This document shows positions 1 through 8,644 of a DNA stretch of 64,000 bases, piece by piece. The position numbers and the translations under genes were made by a program. The DNA comes from Terrimonas ferruginea DSM 30193 (GTDB lineage: Bacteria; Bacteroidota; Bacteroidia; Chitinophagales; Chitinophagaceae), in NCBI RefSeq assembly GCF_000425585.1, contig NZ_KE384398.1, positions 214,416 through 278,415 on the forward strand. The letters are read 5' to 3'. A model generated the notes under the pieces. That model saw only the letters and a list, made by a program, of their open reading frames with translations, ran no database searches and was not told the DNA's origin. Position 1 is the stretch's first letter. The number at the start of each line of letters is the position of its first letter.

Positions 1-142
1 TGGTATCGGCTTCGCTGAGTTGCACACCGATCAATCTCGACATCTCTTCATTCCAGTAGCGCAGGTGCCAGTCGAGTTCACATTGCGGTCCCGACATATA
101 ACCGTCGAGCGTTACGTTCATGGATACTACTAATTTTCGCAT
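1..142 (-). CDS. Dihydrofolate reductase family protein, N-terminal part
   Basis: The minus strand from the ATG at 142 reads MRKLVVSMNVTLDGYMSGP, followed by an ELDWH motif. This is the usual opening of the RibD-C/YyaP-type dihydrofolate reductase-like proteins, with the first beta strand and the substrate-side loop. The rest of the gene lies before position 1. Members bind NAD(P)H and pterin- or flavin-like substrates, but most have no proven substrate. Only 47 codons are visible, so the exact subfamily cannot be given. Confidence 0.8.
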   Translation of the reverse strand, partial: MRKLVVSMNVTLDGYMSGPQCELDWHLRYWNEEMSRLIGVQLSEADT

Positions 143-450
143 AATGGGGAAGGAGGTTTAAGGCATAAGGGGTAGGGTTAAACAGCCGCCCGACACTTCG
201 GGCCGAAGCTTCGGGCCGAAGTGTCGGCCGTAAGTAATAAGTTTTAAGTATTAAGTTATAAGTAAACAGCCATTCACTATTCACTATTGACCATTCACCT
301 GGAGAAGGAAGGCGTAAGGCCCGACACTTCGGGCTAAGGTGTAAGGTTAAACAGCCGCCCGACACTTCGGGCCGAAGTGTCGGGCGTAAGTAATAAGTTT
401 TAAGTATTAAGTAAACAGCCATTCACTATTCACTATTGACCATTCACCAT
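143..450. repeat. Intergenic repeat region with 36-bp direct repeat and GC-rich palindromes
   Basis: No gene is seen. Positions 264-299 are repeated exactly at 413-448; the repeat contains the CATTCACTATT/GACCATTCACC words found in other gaps of this window. Short AAGTTTTAAGTATTAAGT blocks precede both copies. Positions 357-385 form a 29-nt perfect palindrome with a single central base (arms GCCCGACACTTCGG). A related, longer and less regular copy lies at about 190-226. The palindrome could act as a transcription terminator for the DoxX gene, but it has no T-run. Confidence 0.8.
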
Positions 451-846
451 TCACGCCGCCAGCGACAACTGCCCCTCGCTTGTCGCTGCCAGTTTCTTGT
501 GATAAAAAACATAAGACCCCACCCCAAGCAACACGGGAATAAAAACGAAAGCCCAATCCTGCACCGGATGGCCGGAGGCCCAAATAGAATAAATAGCCCC
601 TGCGAGGTCGAAGAACAAACCCGCATAAGCCCACTCTTTAATCCGCGGATAACCCGGAATCAAAACGGCTATTACGCCGAGCGCTTTGGCAACACCCACA
701 AACGGCAGCAGGTAAGTTGGCATTTGCATATCCTGAAAACCTTTCACGGCCAGTGGAGCAGAAATGATGTCGGGAATGGCAGAACCCAGCATCATGAAAC
801 AAAAGAGTCCGGTGAAAACCCAGTACAGAATTTTTGTCTTTTTCAT
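451..846 (-). CDS. DoxX-like family membrane protein
   Basis: This 131-residue protein has four predicted membrane spans (about residues 7-27, 45-65, 72-92 and 98-116). The sequence style FCFMMLGSAIPDI then PTYLLPFVGVAKALGVIAVL is typical of the DoxX-like group, small inner-membrane proteins common in Bacteroidota with no firm biochemical role. The start ATG at 846 is followed by KKTKILYW, a normal N-terminus. It is divergent from the GlxA-type regulator at 1262, with a 415-bp repeat-filled gap between. The stop lies next to the repeat block at 413-448. Family assignment is good; function is open. Confidence 0.85.
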   Translation of the reverse strand: MKKTKILYWVFTGLFCFMMLGSAIPDIISAPLAVKGFQDMQMPTYLLPFVGVAKALGVIAVLIPGYPRIKEWAYAGLFFDLAGAIYSIWASGHPVQDWAFVFIPVLLGVGSYVFYHKKLAATSEGQLSLAA

Positions 847-1261
847 GTCGAGCAGTTTTTGTTAGTTAAGATTTTTTTGACTTTTGACTTTTGACTTTTG
901 ACTTTTGACTTTTGACTTTTGACTTTTGACTTTTGACTTTTGACCCTTCGATAAACTCAGGGTAACACTTTTGACTTTTGACCCTTCGATAAACTCAGGG
1001 TAACACTTTTGACTTTGTAAAACTATTTCACCGCGGCAACTGTAAACCTGTGTGTTTGTGACTAAATAAGGGGTGATTTGCGACGCAGGCGGGCATGGCT
1101 TTTGCCGTCCTGCAATCGGCAGGTTTCATCCACCCCGAATCACGGATGGTCGGGTGCGGGTGATTGTGATAGAGTGCTTTAACCGGAAAAGACTAATTTA
1201 GGCTCGCCGCCTTTGCCCCGCTGAGGGGTTAATACCACCAGCCCTGTATAAAAGCTGTTGT
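847..1261. repeat. Divergent intergenic region with TTTTGAC heptamer array
   Basis: Ten exact tandem copies of TTTTGAC fill 875-944. Then a 24-bp block (945-968) containing CCTTCGATAAACTCAGGG occurs, two more heptamers follow (969-982), the same 24-bp block repeats exactly (983-1006), and a final heptamer ends at 1013. The block resembles the CCCTGAGCTTGTCGAAGGG-type repeat seen in many bacterial genomes (from memory). The rest, 1014-1261, holds no convincing gene. The array lies upstream of both divergent genes. Confidence 0.9.
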
Positions 1262-2248
1262 ATGCCAGTAAAACACATTTCCATTCTTGTACCGCAGGAA
1301 GCTGTTCCTGCCAGCATCGTAGACCCGCGCTATATGTTTACCGTGGTCAATCAGTTTTTCGAAGAAATGGGCGAAGCCCCTCCTTTCCACGTACAACTCA
1401 TCGGACTGACCAATGAAGTGGTATTGAATAAAGGTTGCTTCAGCGTACATGCCGACAAACTGACCAAAGACATCACGAGCACCGATCTTATTATTATTCC
1501 CGCTATCAGTGGTGATATCCGGCAGACGGTTGAACTGAACGCGGCGTTTGTTCCATGGATAGTGGATCAATACAATCGCGGAGCGGAAGTGGCCAGCCTT
1601 TGCATTGGCGCTTTTCTGCTGGCGTCCACGGGTTTGCTCGAAGGACGTGAATGTTCTACTCACTGGATTTATGCCGATGAATTCCGGAAAATGTATCCGA
1701 CAGTGAACCTGGTAGACGACCGTATCATCACCGAAGACCAGGGCGTGTATTCGAGCGGAGGAGCCGCTTCTTACTGGAATCTTTTGCTCTACCTGATCGA
1801 GAAATACACCAATCGTCAGATGGCGATCCGTGCGTCCAAATTTTTTGCCATAGAGATCGACCGCAAAAGCCAGTCGCCTTTTATCATGTTTAACGGGCAG
1901 AAGAAACACGAAGACGAACCGATCCGGCAGGCACAGGAGTTTATTGAGAAAAATGTATCGGAGAAAATATCCATCGATGAGCTGGCATTGCGTTATGCCA
2001 TCGGCCGCCGTCATTTCGAACGCCGGTTCAAAAAAGCGACCAACAATACACCCGTGGAATATATTCAACGAGTAAGAATAGAAGCCGCAAAGAAAAAATT
2101 TGAGAATACCCGGCTCAATGTAAACGAGGTGATGTATGAAGTGGGCTATATAGATGTAAAAGCATTCCGCACCGTCTTCAAAAAGATTACCGGCCTTTCA
2201 CCGGTCGAGTACCGGGGAAAATACAATAAGTCAATGGCCCGGGTTTAA
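1262..2248 (+). CDS. GlxA family transcriptional regulator (DJ-1/PfpI + AraC HTH)
   Basis: 328 residues with two parts. Residues 1 to about 190 form a DJ-1/PfpI-like (class I glutamine amidotransferase fold) domain, with the LCIGAFLLASTGLLEG segment carrying the Cys of the nucleophile elbow position. Residues about 225-325 form an AraC-type double helix-turn-helix domain: ISIDELALRYAIGRRHFERR, then NVNEVMYEVGYIDVKAFRTV and a GLSPVEYR end. Such proteins are cytoplasmic regulators, often activating a nearby gene in response to a small molecule bound or sensed by the N-terminal domain. The divergent DoxX-like gene is a candidate target, but no operator is evident. Length and domain order are normal for the family. 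Confidence 0.92.
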   Translation: MPVKHISILVPQEAVPASIVDPRYMFTVVNQFFEEMGEAPPFHVQLIGLTNEVVLNKGCFSVHADKLTKDITSTDLIIIPAISGDIRQTVELNAAFVPWIVDQYNRGAEVASLCIGAFLLASTGLLEGRECSTHWIYADEFRKMYPTVNLVDDRIITEDQGVYSSGGAASYWNLLLYLIEKYTNRQMAIRASKFFAIEIDRKSQSPFIMFNGQKKHEDEPIRQAQEFIEKNVSEKISIDELALRYAIGRRHFERRFKKATNNTPVEYIQRVRIEAAKKKFENTRLNVNEVMYEVGYIDVKAFRTVFKKITGLSPVEYRGKYNKSMARV

Positions 2249-2286
2249 GAATGTGAAAATGTGTAAGTGTGGAAATGTGTAAATGA

Positions 2287-2365
2287 TCAAAAGGACGGAG
2301 CCCGGCACTGCAGCTATTACTTCCCGTCAAAGTAAATACTTCCGTGCCATCTTCCGTCCTTTTGA
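2287..2365. terminator. Long imperfect hairpin between convergent genes
   Basis: TCAAAAGGACGGA (2287-2299) is exactly inverted at 2353-2365, and GGCAC (2304-2308) pairs with GTGCC (2345-2349) inside it. The structure lies just after the GlxA-type gene and just before the stop of the minus-strand 40-aa gene, so it could end transcription in both directions. There is no long T-run, so a processing or regulatory stem is also possible. Confidence 0.5.
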
Positions 2366-2373
2366 CACCAGTC

Positions 2374-2496
2374 TTATGTATGTTTTATCAGTGCCTGAAC
2401 CTGGTAACGGTAAACCAGCCAGCTGATGAACACCACCGCCAGGAATACCAGTACAAGAATCCAAAGACCATATCGGTCGAAATAATTTTTGTTCAT
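2374..2496 (-). CDS. Small single-span membrane protein (40 aa)
   Basis: From the ATG at 2496 the minus strand encodes 40 residues beginning MNKNYFDRYGLW, then a strongly hydrophobic stretch ILVLVFLAVVFISWLVY (about residues 13-29) and a short basic tail ending ALIKHT. This fits a one-pass membrane microprotein with the N-terminus probably inside. It lies 126 bp downstream of the TPR/HTH regulator on the same strand and could share its transcript. I know no family for it. The clean stop, single hydrophobic span and position argue for a real gene, but codon evidence is limited by its size. Confidence 0.5.
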   Translation of the reverse strand: MNKNYFDRYGLWILVLVFLAVVFISWLVYRYQVQALIKHT

Positions 2497-2622
2497 TTTT
2501 ATGAAGCTAAAGCAATCGTTCAGCAAATAAACGATCTGCAACGCAACAGCACGTTACACAAGGCGTTACAAAACGTTACAAGTGCCTTTTTTCCCGGAAA
2601 TAATTAAAAAAATGGGGAGAAA

Positions 2623-4368
2623 TCAGATGCCCGCGGCCAGTTCTTCCAACCGTTGGTCTTCGGGCAGGTCTGCTTTTTTGCGGAGGCGATGCCAGGTAAC
2701 GCGGATGGCCTGCGGAGTGATGCCGAGTGCAGCAGCCATTTCTTTCGGCGAAAGATTGAGCCGGGCCAGGGCCATGAGCCGGATTTCGGCCGGTGTGATA
2801 CCCGGGATTTTTTCGTTTAACCGCTGCAGGTATCCGCGGTGCACTTTTTCAAATAATTCGCGGAAGCGGCCCCAGTCGGCGCCGGTGAGGATGATGCTTT
2901 TTTCGAGTTCCTCTACCAGGCTGCTGTGACCATATTGATTTTCCATGGCCTCGATCAACTGATTTTTCTCTCCGATATGACGGGCAAAATCATCGAGTTG
3001 CTGTTTGGCCGTGGTCAGTTCTTTTTCAGCTTCCGCCAACTGAAGATCACGCACGATTTTTTCCTGGCGGTAACGAAGCTGCCGGTTGCGGTACAGATAA
3101 ATACCGATCAGCAACAGCAGCAGCAGGCTCGCCAGCGCGATGTAAAACCGGAATGCAAGCCGCTGTTTTTTCTGTTCTACCTCGTTGAGTTTTTCTTTTT
3201 GCTGAGCCAACGCATCTTTCTGCACGGCGCGCGCCATCAGCAACCCGCTGAAATGCTGATGCAGGCTATCGCGTATTAACAAAGAAGAATCGAGGTAACG
3301 CGCCGCCATGTCCGCATTTCCCTGCAATGAATATTTACGGACGAGCAAAGGATACAATTCCTGCAACAAGTCCAACGGTGAACGGGCCAACTGCGTATAC
3401 CGCTGTACCGAGTCGAGTGAAGCGATGGCCAATGGATTTTTCTGCCGGAAATAAACAGCCGTGAGCGGCAATTGACAGCGCGCTGCGAGGTTCATATCAC
3501 CAGCTTCCAACGCTTCCTTCACACCGGTTTGTAATAAGGGAATTGCTTTATCGTCTTCCGAACGCAGGTAGGCATTATACCCAAGCCCGCAGGATGCAAT
3601 ACCGTTCCAGATAGAAGCCTTATACGATTGATCATATGCCTGTAAACGATGAAAGTAATGATCGGAAGAATCAAGCTGGTTCAGGGCACGGTAACAAAAC
3701 CCAAGGTTGTTCAGCGAATGACGATAGCTATATACCTGCAAGTCTCCTTTAGGTTCACGGATTTCAGGCACCTGTTTATAATATGTTATAGCTGATGGAT
3801 AATCGCGGAAGAAGAAGTATGCATTGCCGATATGAAACAGCATCTGCATTTTATCCGGAAATGACGCCACGGTTAGTGGTTGCAGCACGCGCTCCAATTC
3901 ACGATAAGTACGCAATGCCATTTCGTATTGCTGATCGTTGGTCCAGTAAAATTCAGCAAGGAGATCGAGCGCTTTGGCTTCTTCTTCTACACAGTTGGCC
4001 TGAATCGCCCTGCTGCGGATACGATGCAATTCGCCGGTAATGCGATGCCCGACCATGTTCCTGTCGTACCGGAAAAGATAAAAGATGGTGTACAGATCGG
4101 CCTCCAATTCGAGCGCCTGGTCACCGGCTTTTGCTGCTGCCGAACGCAATTGGTCTGCAAGTTTAAATGCACTTACCGAATCGGGTTGATAATGTATTTC
4201 ATCGCCTTTTTTCCAGAGCCATGCCGCGCGCTCGGCATATTTTTTATTGAGCATGGCATTGTCCTCCTGCGCCAACGCAGGCAACGAAACGAGGAAACAA
4301 CAAAACAACAGACTGAAGACGGCAGTTCGTCGATGGATCGAGCGGAACATGCAATAAAAATACGTCAA
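2623..4368 (-). CDS. Membrane-anchored TPR protein with C-terminal LuxR-like HTH
   Basis: 581 residues. A signal-like segment (residues about 14-33, ending PALAQ) is followed by TPR-like helical repeats to about residue 360 (segments such as LHRIRSRAIQ and ALRTYRELERV). A membrane span lies near residue 410 (FYIALASLLLLLLIGIYLY), then a charged coiled coil (about 430-480), and a C-terminal helix-turn-helix (ITPAEIRLMALARLNLSPKEMAAALGI and following). This periplasmic-sensor/cytoplasmic-HTH plan is common in Bacteroidota. The HTH would bind DNA while tethered to the inner membrane. Another start at Met7 (position 4350) is possible. Target genes are unknown; neighbours encode secreted proteins. 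Confidence 0.85.
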   Translation of the reverse strand: MTYFYCMFRSIHRRTAVFSLLFCCFLVSLPALAQEDNAMLNKKYAERAAWLWKKGDEIHYQPDSVSAFKLADQLRSAAAKAGDQALELEADLYTIFYLFRYDRNMVGHRITGELHRIRSRAIQANCVEEEAKALDLLAEFYWTNDQQYEMALRTYRELERVLQPLTVASFPDKMQMLFHIGNAYFFFRDYPSAITYYKQVPEIREPKGDLQVYSYRHSLNNLGFCYRALNQLDSSDHYFHRLQAYDQSYKASIWNGIASCGLGYNAYLRSEDDKAIPLLQTGVKEALEAGDMNLAARCQLPLTAVYFRQKNPLAIASLDSVQRYTQLARSPLDLLQELYPLLVRKYSLQGNADMAARYLDSSLLIRDSLHQHFSGLLMARAVQKDALAQQKEKLNEVEQKKQRLAFRFYIALASLLLLLLIGIYLYRNRQLRYRQEKIVRDLQLAEAEKELTTAKQQLDDFARHIGEKNQLIEAMENQYGHSSLVEELEKSIILTGADWGRFRELFEKVHRGYLQRLNEKIPGITPAEIRLMALARLNLSPKEMAAALGITPQAIRVTWHRLRKKADLPEDQRLEELAAGI

Positions 4369-4410
4369 AATGAATCAACGACCGGAGAAATGCGCCGCAA
4401 CATCTGTGAC

Positions 4411-4435
4411 AAAAAATCCTCCCAAGTGGGAGGAT
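4411..4435 (-). terminator. Rho-independent terminator
   Basis: Stem ATCCTCCC (4416-4423) pairs with GGGAGGAT (4428-4435) around loop AAGT. On the minus strand the stem is followed by six T (complement of 4411-4416). It sits 9 nt past the stop of the acidic 59-aa gene and would end that two-gene transcript. Confidence 0.85.
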
Positions 4436-4443
4436 GAAAAAGA

Positions 4444-4623
4444 TCAACTGTTTTCTTTTCGTTTCTTAGAAGCTTCTTCCTCACTTTCCGAGTCGTTCTC
4501 TTCTGCTTCTTCTTTAATGCCCTGTACGATGGAAGACACAGGTCCTTCCATATTTTCCTGCGGATCGGTCTCTTCGGTGTTTTCTTTTTTCTTCTCTTCG
4601 GGTTTGTTTTTTTCTGTATTCAT
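4444..4623 (-). CDS. Small acidic low-complexity protein (59 aa)
   Basis: The likely start is the ATG at 4623, giving MNTEKNKPEEKKKENTEE and a sequence made almost wholly of Glu, Lys, Asp, Ser and Asn. An upstream in-frame ATG at 4698 would overlap the preceding outer-membrane gene and adds unrelated residues, so I reject it. No membrane or catalytic segment is present; the chain is probably disordered. It follows the beta-barrel gene by 49 bp on the same strand and ends at a clear terminator, so the two form a probable operon. No function can be named. Confidence 0.6.
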   Translation of the reverse strand: MNTEKNKPEEKKKENTEETDPQENMEGPVSSIVQGIKEEAEENDSESEEEASKKRKENS

Positions 4624-4672
4624 GACAATCGTTTCCGTACAATGTCCAAATTCCAGGCCACGATGCCGGTTA

Positions 4673-5440
4673 TCAGAAGGTGTAACGGATGCCAACACCT
4701 GCAGTAACCGCGTTTACAGGGTGACGGTCTTTGCCCGTGTACCAGCGCTGAAGCTGATCGCCGTTATTGATCGAGTAATTATATACACGGCGGTATTCGG
4801 GTGCTGCGCCGGTAAATCCTGTACGAAACCCCAGCGACCAGGCCGTATTCAGGTGATAAGTGAGTTCCAGTCCGGCCGACCAGCCAAATGTAACGCCGGG
4901 ACTTACTTTGTCCGTCTGCGCTTTGACCTGGTAAACAGGCATACCTCCACCGGGATTGGACGTGGAAGTAGCATCGTAACCGGCGGCAGGTACGGTCACC
5001 TTTGCGGCGCCGCCCAATACGCGGAACTCCAGGTCAAGTTTTGAAGAAAGCAGCAAGCTGTATTGCGCACCGGCAAAGGCGTTCAGAACCTTCCAGGCAT
5101 CCCCCCATGTACTCAGATCCTGATTAAATCCCTGCTCACTGAGCGATCGTTTCTTTTCGTCCATATCCTGTCCGTGGCTGCGATAGCCAAGGTCCAGTAA
5201 TACTGCCCAGTTACGTGAAAGGCGATAGCCACCTGTAAGTGATACGGCTATGCCTGTTTGGGCCCAACCTTTCCGTTCTGTTGCGGTATTGGGGTTCTCC
5301 TGGGTTTTGCTGGCAAAACCACTGACGGGAATAGCGGCCTGCGGGGTGATCTCCATAAAAAAACGGGAACTCGTTTGCTGGGCTTGCACATTCAAAATAA
5401 AACAACCGGCAACGGTGAATAAGACAAGGTGACGAAGCAT
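4673..5440 (-). CDS. Outer-membrane beta-barrel protein (porin-like)
   Basis: 255 residues with a signal peptide (hydrophobic LVLFTVAGCFILNVQAQ, cleavage after AQA/Q near residue 21). The mature part alternates hydrophobic and polar residues as in small 8- to 10-strand barrels (GIAVSLTGGYRLSRNWAVLLDLGYRSHG; PGVTFGWSAGLELTYHLNTAWSLGFRTGF) and ends in VGIRYTF, with the terminal aromatic residue expected for BAM recognition. It would sit in the outer membrane; cargo or role cannot be told. It is the first gene of a probable pair with the acidic small protein. Confidence 0.8.
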   Translation of the reverse strand: MLRHLVLFTVAGCFILNVQAQQTSSRFFMEITPQAAIPVSGFASKTQENPNTATERKGWAQTGIAVSLTGGYRLSRNWAVLLDLGYRSHGQDMDEKKRSLSEQGFNQDLSTWGDAWKVLNAFAGAQYSLLLSSKLDLEFRVLGGAAKVTVPAAGYDATSTSNPGGGMPVYQVKAQTDKVSPGVTFGWSAGLELTYHLNTAWSLGFRTGFTGAAPEYRRVYNYSINNGDQLQRWYTGKDRHPVNAVTAGVGIRYTF

Positions 5441-5707
5441 GAGGTTGGTTTTTTGTAGAAATAATACCCGAATATATCACCATCCGCACAAACATAAAAC
5501 GGTGTGTCTGCAAACGGTAAAGTCATATCTGCGAACGGAGGTCTTACGCCAGGATTGTATATCGCGCAGGGATAGCAACGGAAATCCCGCAGCAGCTTGC
5601 TGCTGCGGATTGGAGAGAATAGCCCGGCCCCGCATCGCGGGGGCGCGCACAAAAAAATGGGGCACCTCGCGGCGCCCCACCATTTTCATAGAAACAGGTA
5701 ATGGTTA
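5441..5707. ncRNA. Structured GC-rich intergenic element (candidate RNA or dispersed repeat)
   Basis: No protein gene fits. On the plus strand a GGGATAGCAACGGAAATCCC stretch (about 5569-5588) leads into a perfect hairpin CCGCAGCAGC/GCTGCTGCGG (5587-5596 with 5599-5608), then AGCCCGG and a second hairpin CCCCGC/GCGGGG (5628-5633 with 5637-5642). Terminal GCGC words at about 5564 and 5643 could close the whole structure. From memory, GGATAGCAACGGAAA-type stretches recur between Bacteroidota genes. Whether this is an RNA or a repeat cannot be decided here. Confidence 0.4.
5651..5683 (-). terminator. Rho-independent terminator of the T9SS-cargo gene
   Basis: On the minus strand a stem GGGGC/GCCCC (5674-5678 with 5659-5663), extended by weaker flanking pairs, is followed by seven T (complement of 5651-5657). 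It begins 25 nt past the stop of the large secreted protein gene at 5708. Confidence 0.75.
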
Positions 5708-8644
5708 TTATTCGCTCCTGATAACTTTTGACTGGAATATTTTCTCACCATGTTTGTTGATCACATTCAGCAAATAGCTACCGTTGTTGTACCTGGAAAA
5801 GTCGACATCGGTCTGGTAGCTGGTCGCCTGCCAGGTTTGCAGCAACTGTCCGGTGATGCTGTATAACTGGATAAGTTCTCCTCCATTCAGACCACGGATG
5901 GTGTAATTGTTACGAACAGGATTGGGAAAGGCAACAATTCCTTTTTCGCTGCAATTGATGTTGACGGCAATGGCCGGGCTGTATTGAAAGCGGCTGTCGC
6001 GGTCGAGCAATCGCAGGCGATAGAAATATTTACCTGCTGGCAGATCAGTATTGCTATACGTATAATGCTCGCGATACTGATCGTAGGCTACTGCACCCAG
6101 TGCAGTATAGCTAATACCATCACTGCTTCGTTCAATTTCAAACTTGTCGAAATTGGTAGCGTCGGTTGCTCTCCAGCGCAGCGTGAGACTATTGCACCGA
6201 TCAAGGTGGGCGGTAAAGCTTTCCAGTTTTACCGGAATGGGGATCAGCCAGGCGATGGAGTATGCCGCCGAACTCCCCACCACGCCGGTTGCATCACGGA
6301 AAGCATAGTTGAAAGTGATAGCTGTGGCGCCGTTGGTAATGGCCGTGACGGAAAGTAATGCGGGATTGAAACCGGTGATCACCTGGTTGAGTGTAACGAT
6401 CGCACCATTATACCGCAACACACCATTGGCAGGAAGCTGCGTGATCAAAATAGGATTGGCATTTGTCATGGCACCATCTTCAGGATCATTTCCTGTTACA
6501 TTCTGTGTGAAGGTGCCAGCAGGAATAGTAGTACCCGAAGGCTGCGGAATGATCTGTGATTTAGGATCGGCGGTTGGGGGACGTTGCATGCCAAAGTTAA
6601 CGCCTGTTACGTTTGTACTGCTGACAGTAATGGACGTAAGACCATCAGCAGGTGTGGCATCGGTGGAAGCTACGTTTACATATCCTGCCGGCGTGGTAAC
6701 ACCTACCACATAGCTGCCCGGTACGATGTTGGCAAAGCTATACGTGCCATTAGCCGCGGTGAACGTTGTGCCCAGCACAGTTGTACCATTGCCGGCATAG
6801 AGCGTAACGGTAACGCCTGCCATTGGTGTGCCGTTGGGCACACCTCCATCGATATCGTTGAACACTGTACCACTCACGGTTACGGGCGGATTAACGGTGA
6901 CAGAGATTGTGGCTACGTTGCTCACGGCACCGGCAAGGTCGGTAACGGTATAACTGACCGGTGTGGGTGTGCCGGTAAATCCACCGAGTGGCGTAAAAGT
7001 AACGGCACCGGTAGTGCTGTTCAGCGACCAGGAGCCTTGTCCGGGCACGGTGAATCCTGTAACATCACCCTGCGCATCGGTGGTGATACCTGTTGCACCG
7101 GAAGGAGCGATAAGTGTAATGCTGTCGGGGTTGAGTGTAAGGCCGTCGTATTCGGTATCGTTAGCCAATATATTGGGTACGGTAGCGGGCAGTCCGGGTG
7201 TGACACCTGATATATTATCGTTCACCGCGATGGGTGGTCGTTGTATACCGAAATTAATATTGGTAACGGCAGTTCCGGCAACGGTAAATACGGCGCTGAC
7301 ACCGTTGACCAGCGGATCGCGTCCGGTATTGGGTGTACCATTGAACTCACCGGTATTGGCCCATCCTGCCGGTAGAGCTTCTGCGGGTTTTGTGGCACCC
7401 TGTGTGCCCGCAGTAGTACTAAGGCTCATCGTATAACTGCCCTCGCCAATTGCCGGAATAGTATAAGTGCCATCTGTAGCAACAGGTGAACTGGCCACTA
7501 CCCGACCACTGGCATCGACCAGGTTGGCAAACATTCCCGAAGGCACCAGGTTGGCAGAACCGCTACTATTATTAACGTTGCCGCCGTTGGGATCGTTGAA
7601 CACATTACCGGATACGCTTACGGGAGCCTGCAGGCTGATACCGAAAAGTATCGCGTCGCCTGCCACACCCTGTAATGCAGTAGATCCGCCACCGGGAATA
7701 AATCCTGATTGAAAGGCATACTTCACTATGTTGCCGTTGGTGGCTGGCGTGGTGGTGCCGGTAGCCAATGTTATGAGGCCGCCATCGCCTTGCAGGTAAA
7801 GGCGGAAAGAAAGTGTGGTGATGTTTGTACCGATCACGGCTACGCTGCCGCTGGCACCAAAACGCGTAACACCGCCAACTGCCGCACCAGCGGTACTGGC
7901 GCCTTTAACAGTGGAATTGTTGCGGATACTGGTACCTCCTGCAATCACGAAATTGCTGCTGCCGGATAATCTTGATAAGGTGACACCTGTGGTAAGCAGA
8001 TCAAGATCCATGGAATAGCCCAAAGTATAAAAACGTTGTACACCACCCGTGGTCACATTGTAAGAAGTGGAGGCGCCGATGCCGGCCAATTGCAATACCG
8101 GATTACTGACCGGGCGACTGAAGGCAATGGTAAGGTCTGCATAATGAAAGCGGCCGGTTGTACTGGGCTGGTTACCTGCGGCATCGATCAGTGCATCGGT
8201 GTAAGCCATAAGATTGATAGCACGATGCGTGGTAACATCGATGCCCGTACCCGCAGCGCAGGTGTTGCAGGCTGTGAATTGATTGCTGACGGCACCGCCA
8301 AAAGTATTCATCAGGTTATACACCGGGTCGCCGGGTGCGGGCGAGTTGACAGTAGTACTAACGGTAGCACCGAAAACGGTACCGGGCGTACCTGCATTGC
8401 CTTCGATGTTGGCATACTGCTGATTGCTGATCCGGTAGGTTGCTGTTATGGCCGGTGTGAATGCTGTGGTAGCATTGGTATACATTGTAACAGCCTGGTT
8501 GGTTGTTACCGGTCCGGTAGTAGCGGGACCGCCACCCGGAGAAGTACCTAATAAACTGATGGTGGTTTGTGCACCGGCAGTAACAGCCGTTGTGCAAAAA
8601 AACAGTAACAGTAAAAATCGGAAAGGGTAAAACTGTGTTTTCAT
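5708..8644 (-). CDS. Large secreted protein with SdrD-B/Cna-B-like repeats and T9SS sorting domain
   Basis: 978 residues from the ATG at 8644 (MKTQFYPFRFLLLLFFCTT, a good signal peptide); an in-frame ATG at 8686 only adds a non-signal stretch. After a Thr/Gly-rich N-terminal region come a beta-sandwich beginning VSGNVFNDPNGG, a cadherin/Ig-like stretch with AVNDNISG and ILANDTEYDG, and a second SdrD-B/Cna-B-like domain (VSGTVFNDIDGG, AGVTVTLYAGNGTTVLG). A fibronectin-like region follows, and the C-terminus (FPNPVRNNYTIRGL to KVIRSE) is a type A T9SS sorting domain. It should be exported across the outer membrane by T9SS and held at the surface or released. Low-complexity Thr/Gly repeats make the codon pattern repetitive. 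A 7-bp inverted repeat (8666-8672 with 8682-8688) lies in its leader. Confidence 0.88.
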   Translation of the reverse strand: MKTQFYPFRFLLLLFFCTTAVTAGAQTTISLLGTSPGGGPATTGPVTTNQAVTMYTNATTAFTPAITATYRISNQQYANIEGNAGTPGTVFGATVSTTVNSPAPGDPVYNLMNTFGGAVSNQFTACNTCAAGTGIDVTTHRAINLMAYTDALIDAAGNQPSTTGRFHYADLTIAFSRPVSNPVLQLAGIGASTSYNVTTGGVQRFYTLGYSMDLDLLTTGVTLSRLSGSSNFVIAGGTSIRNNSTVKGASTAGAAVGGVTRFGASGSVAVIGTNITTLSFRLYLQGDGGLITLATGTTTPATNGNIVKYAFQSGFIPGGGSTALQGVAGDAILFGISLQAPVSVSGNVFNDPNGGNVNNSSGSANLVPSGMFANLVDASGRVVASSPVATDGTYTIPAIGEGSYTMSLSTTAGTQGATKPAEALPAGWANTGEFNGTPNTGRDPLVNGVSAVFTVAGTAVTNINFGIQRPPIAVNDNISGVTPGLPATVPNILANDTEYDGLTLNPDSITLIAPSGATGITTDAQGDVTGFTVPGQGSWSLNSTTGAVTFTPLGGFTGTPTPVSYTVTDLAGAVSNVATISVTVNPPVTVSGTVFNDIDGGVPNGTPMAGVTVTLYAGNGTTVLGTTFTAANGTYSFANIVPGSYVVGVTTPAGYVNVASTDATPADGLTSITVSSTNVTGVNFGMQRPPTADPKSQIIPQPSGTTIPAGTFTQNVTGNDPEDGAMTNANPILITQLPANGVLRYNGAIVTLNQVITGFNPALLSVTAITNGATAITFNYAFRDATGVVGSSAAYSIAWLIPIPVKLESFTAHLDRCNSLTLRWRATDATNFDKFEIERSSDGISYTALGAVAYDQYREHYTYSNTDLPAGKYFYRLRLLDRDSRFQYSPAIAVNINCSEKGIVAFPNPVRNNYTIRGLNGGELIQLYSITGQLLQTWQATSYQTDVDFSRYNNGSYLLNVINKHGEKIFQSKVIRSE

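Noticed and set aside
436-894. Plus-strand 152-codon frame over the DoxX-like gene
   Set aside because: It is the antisense shadow of a clear membrane protein gene and has no family features.
875-1013. CRISPR-like array
   Set aside because: The units are 7-bp tandem repeats without unique spacers, and there are no cas genes.
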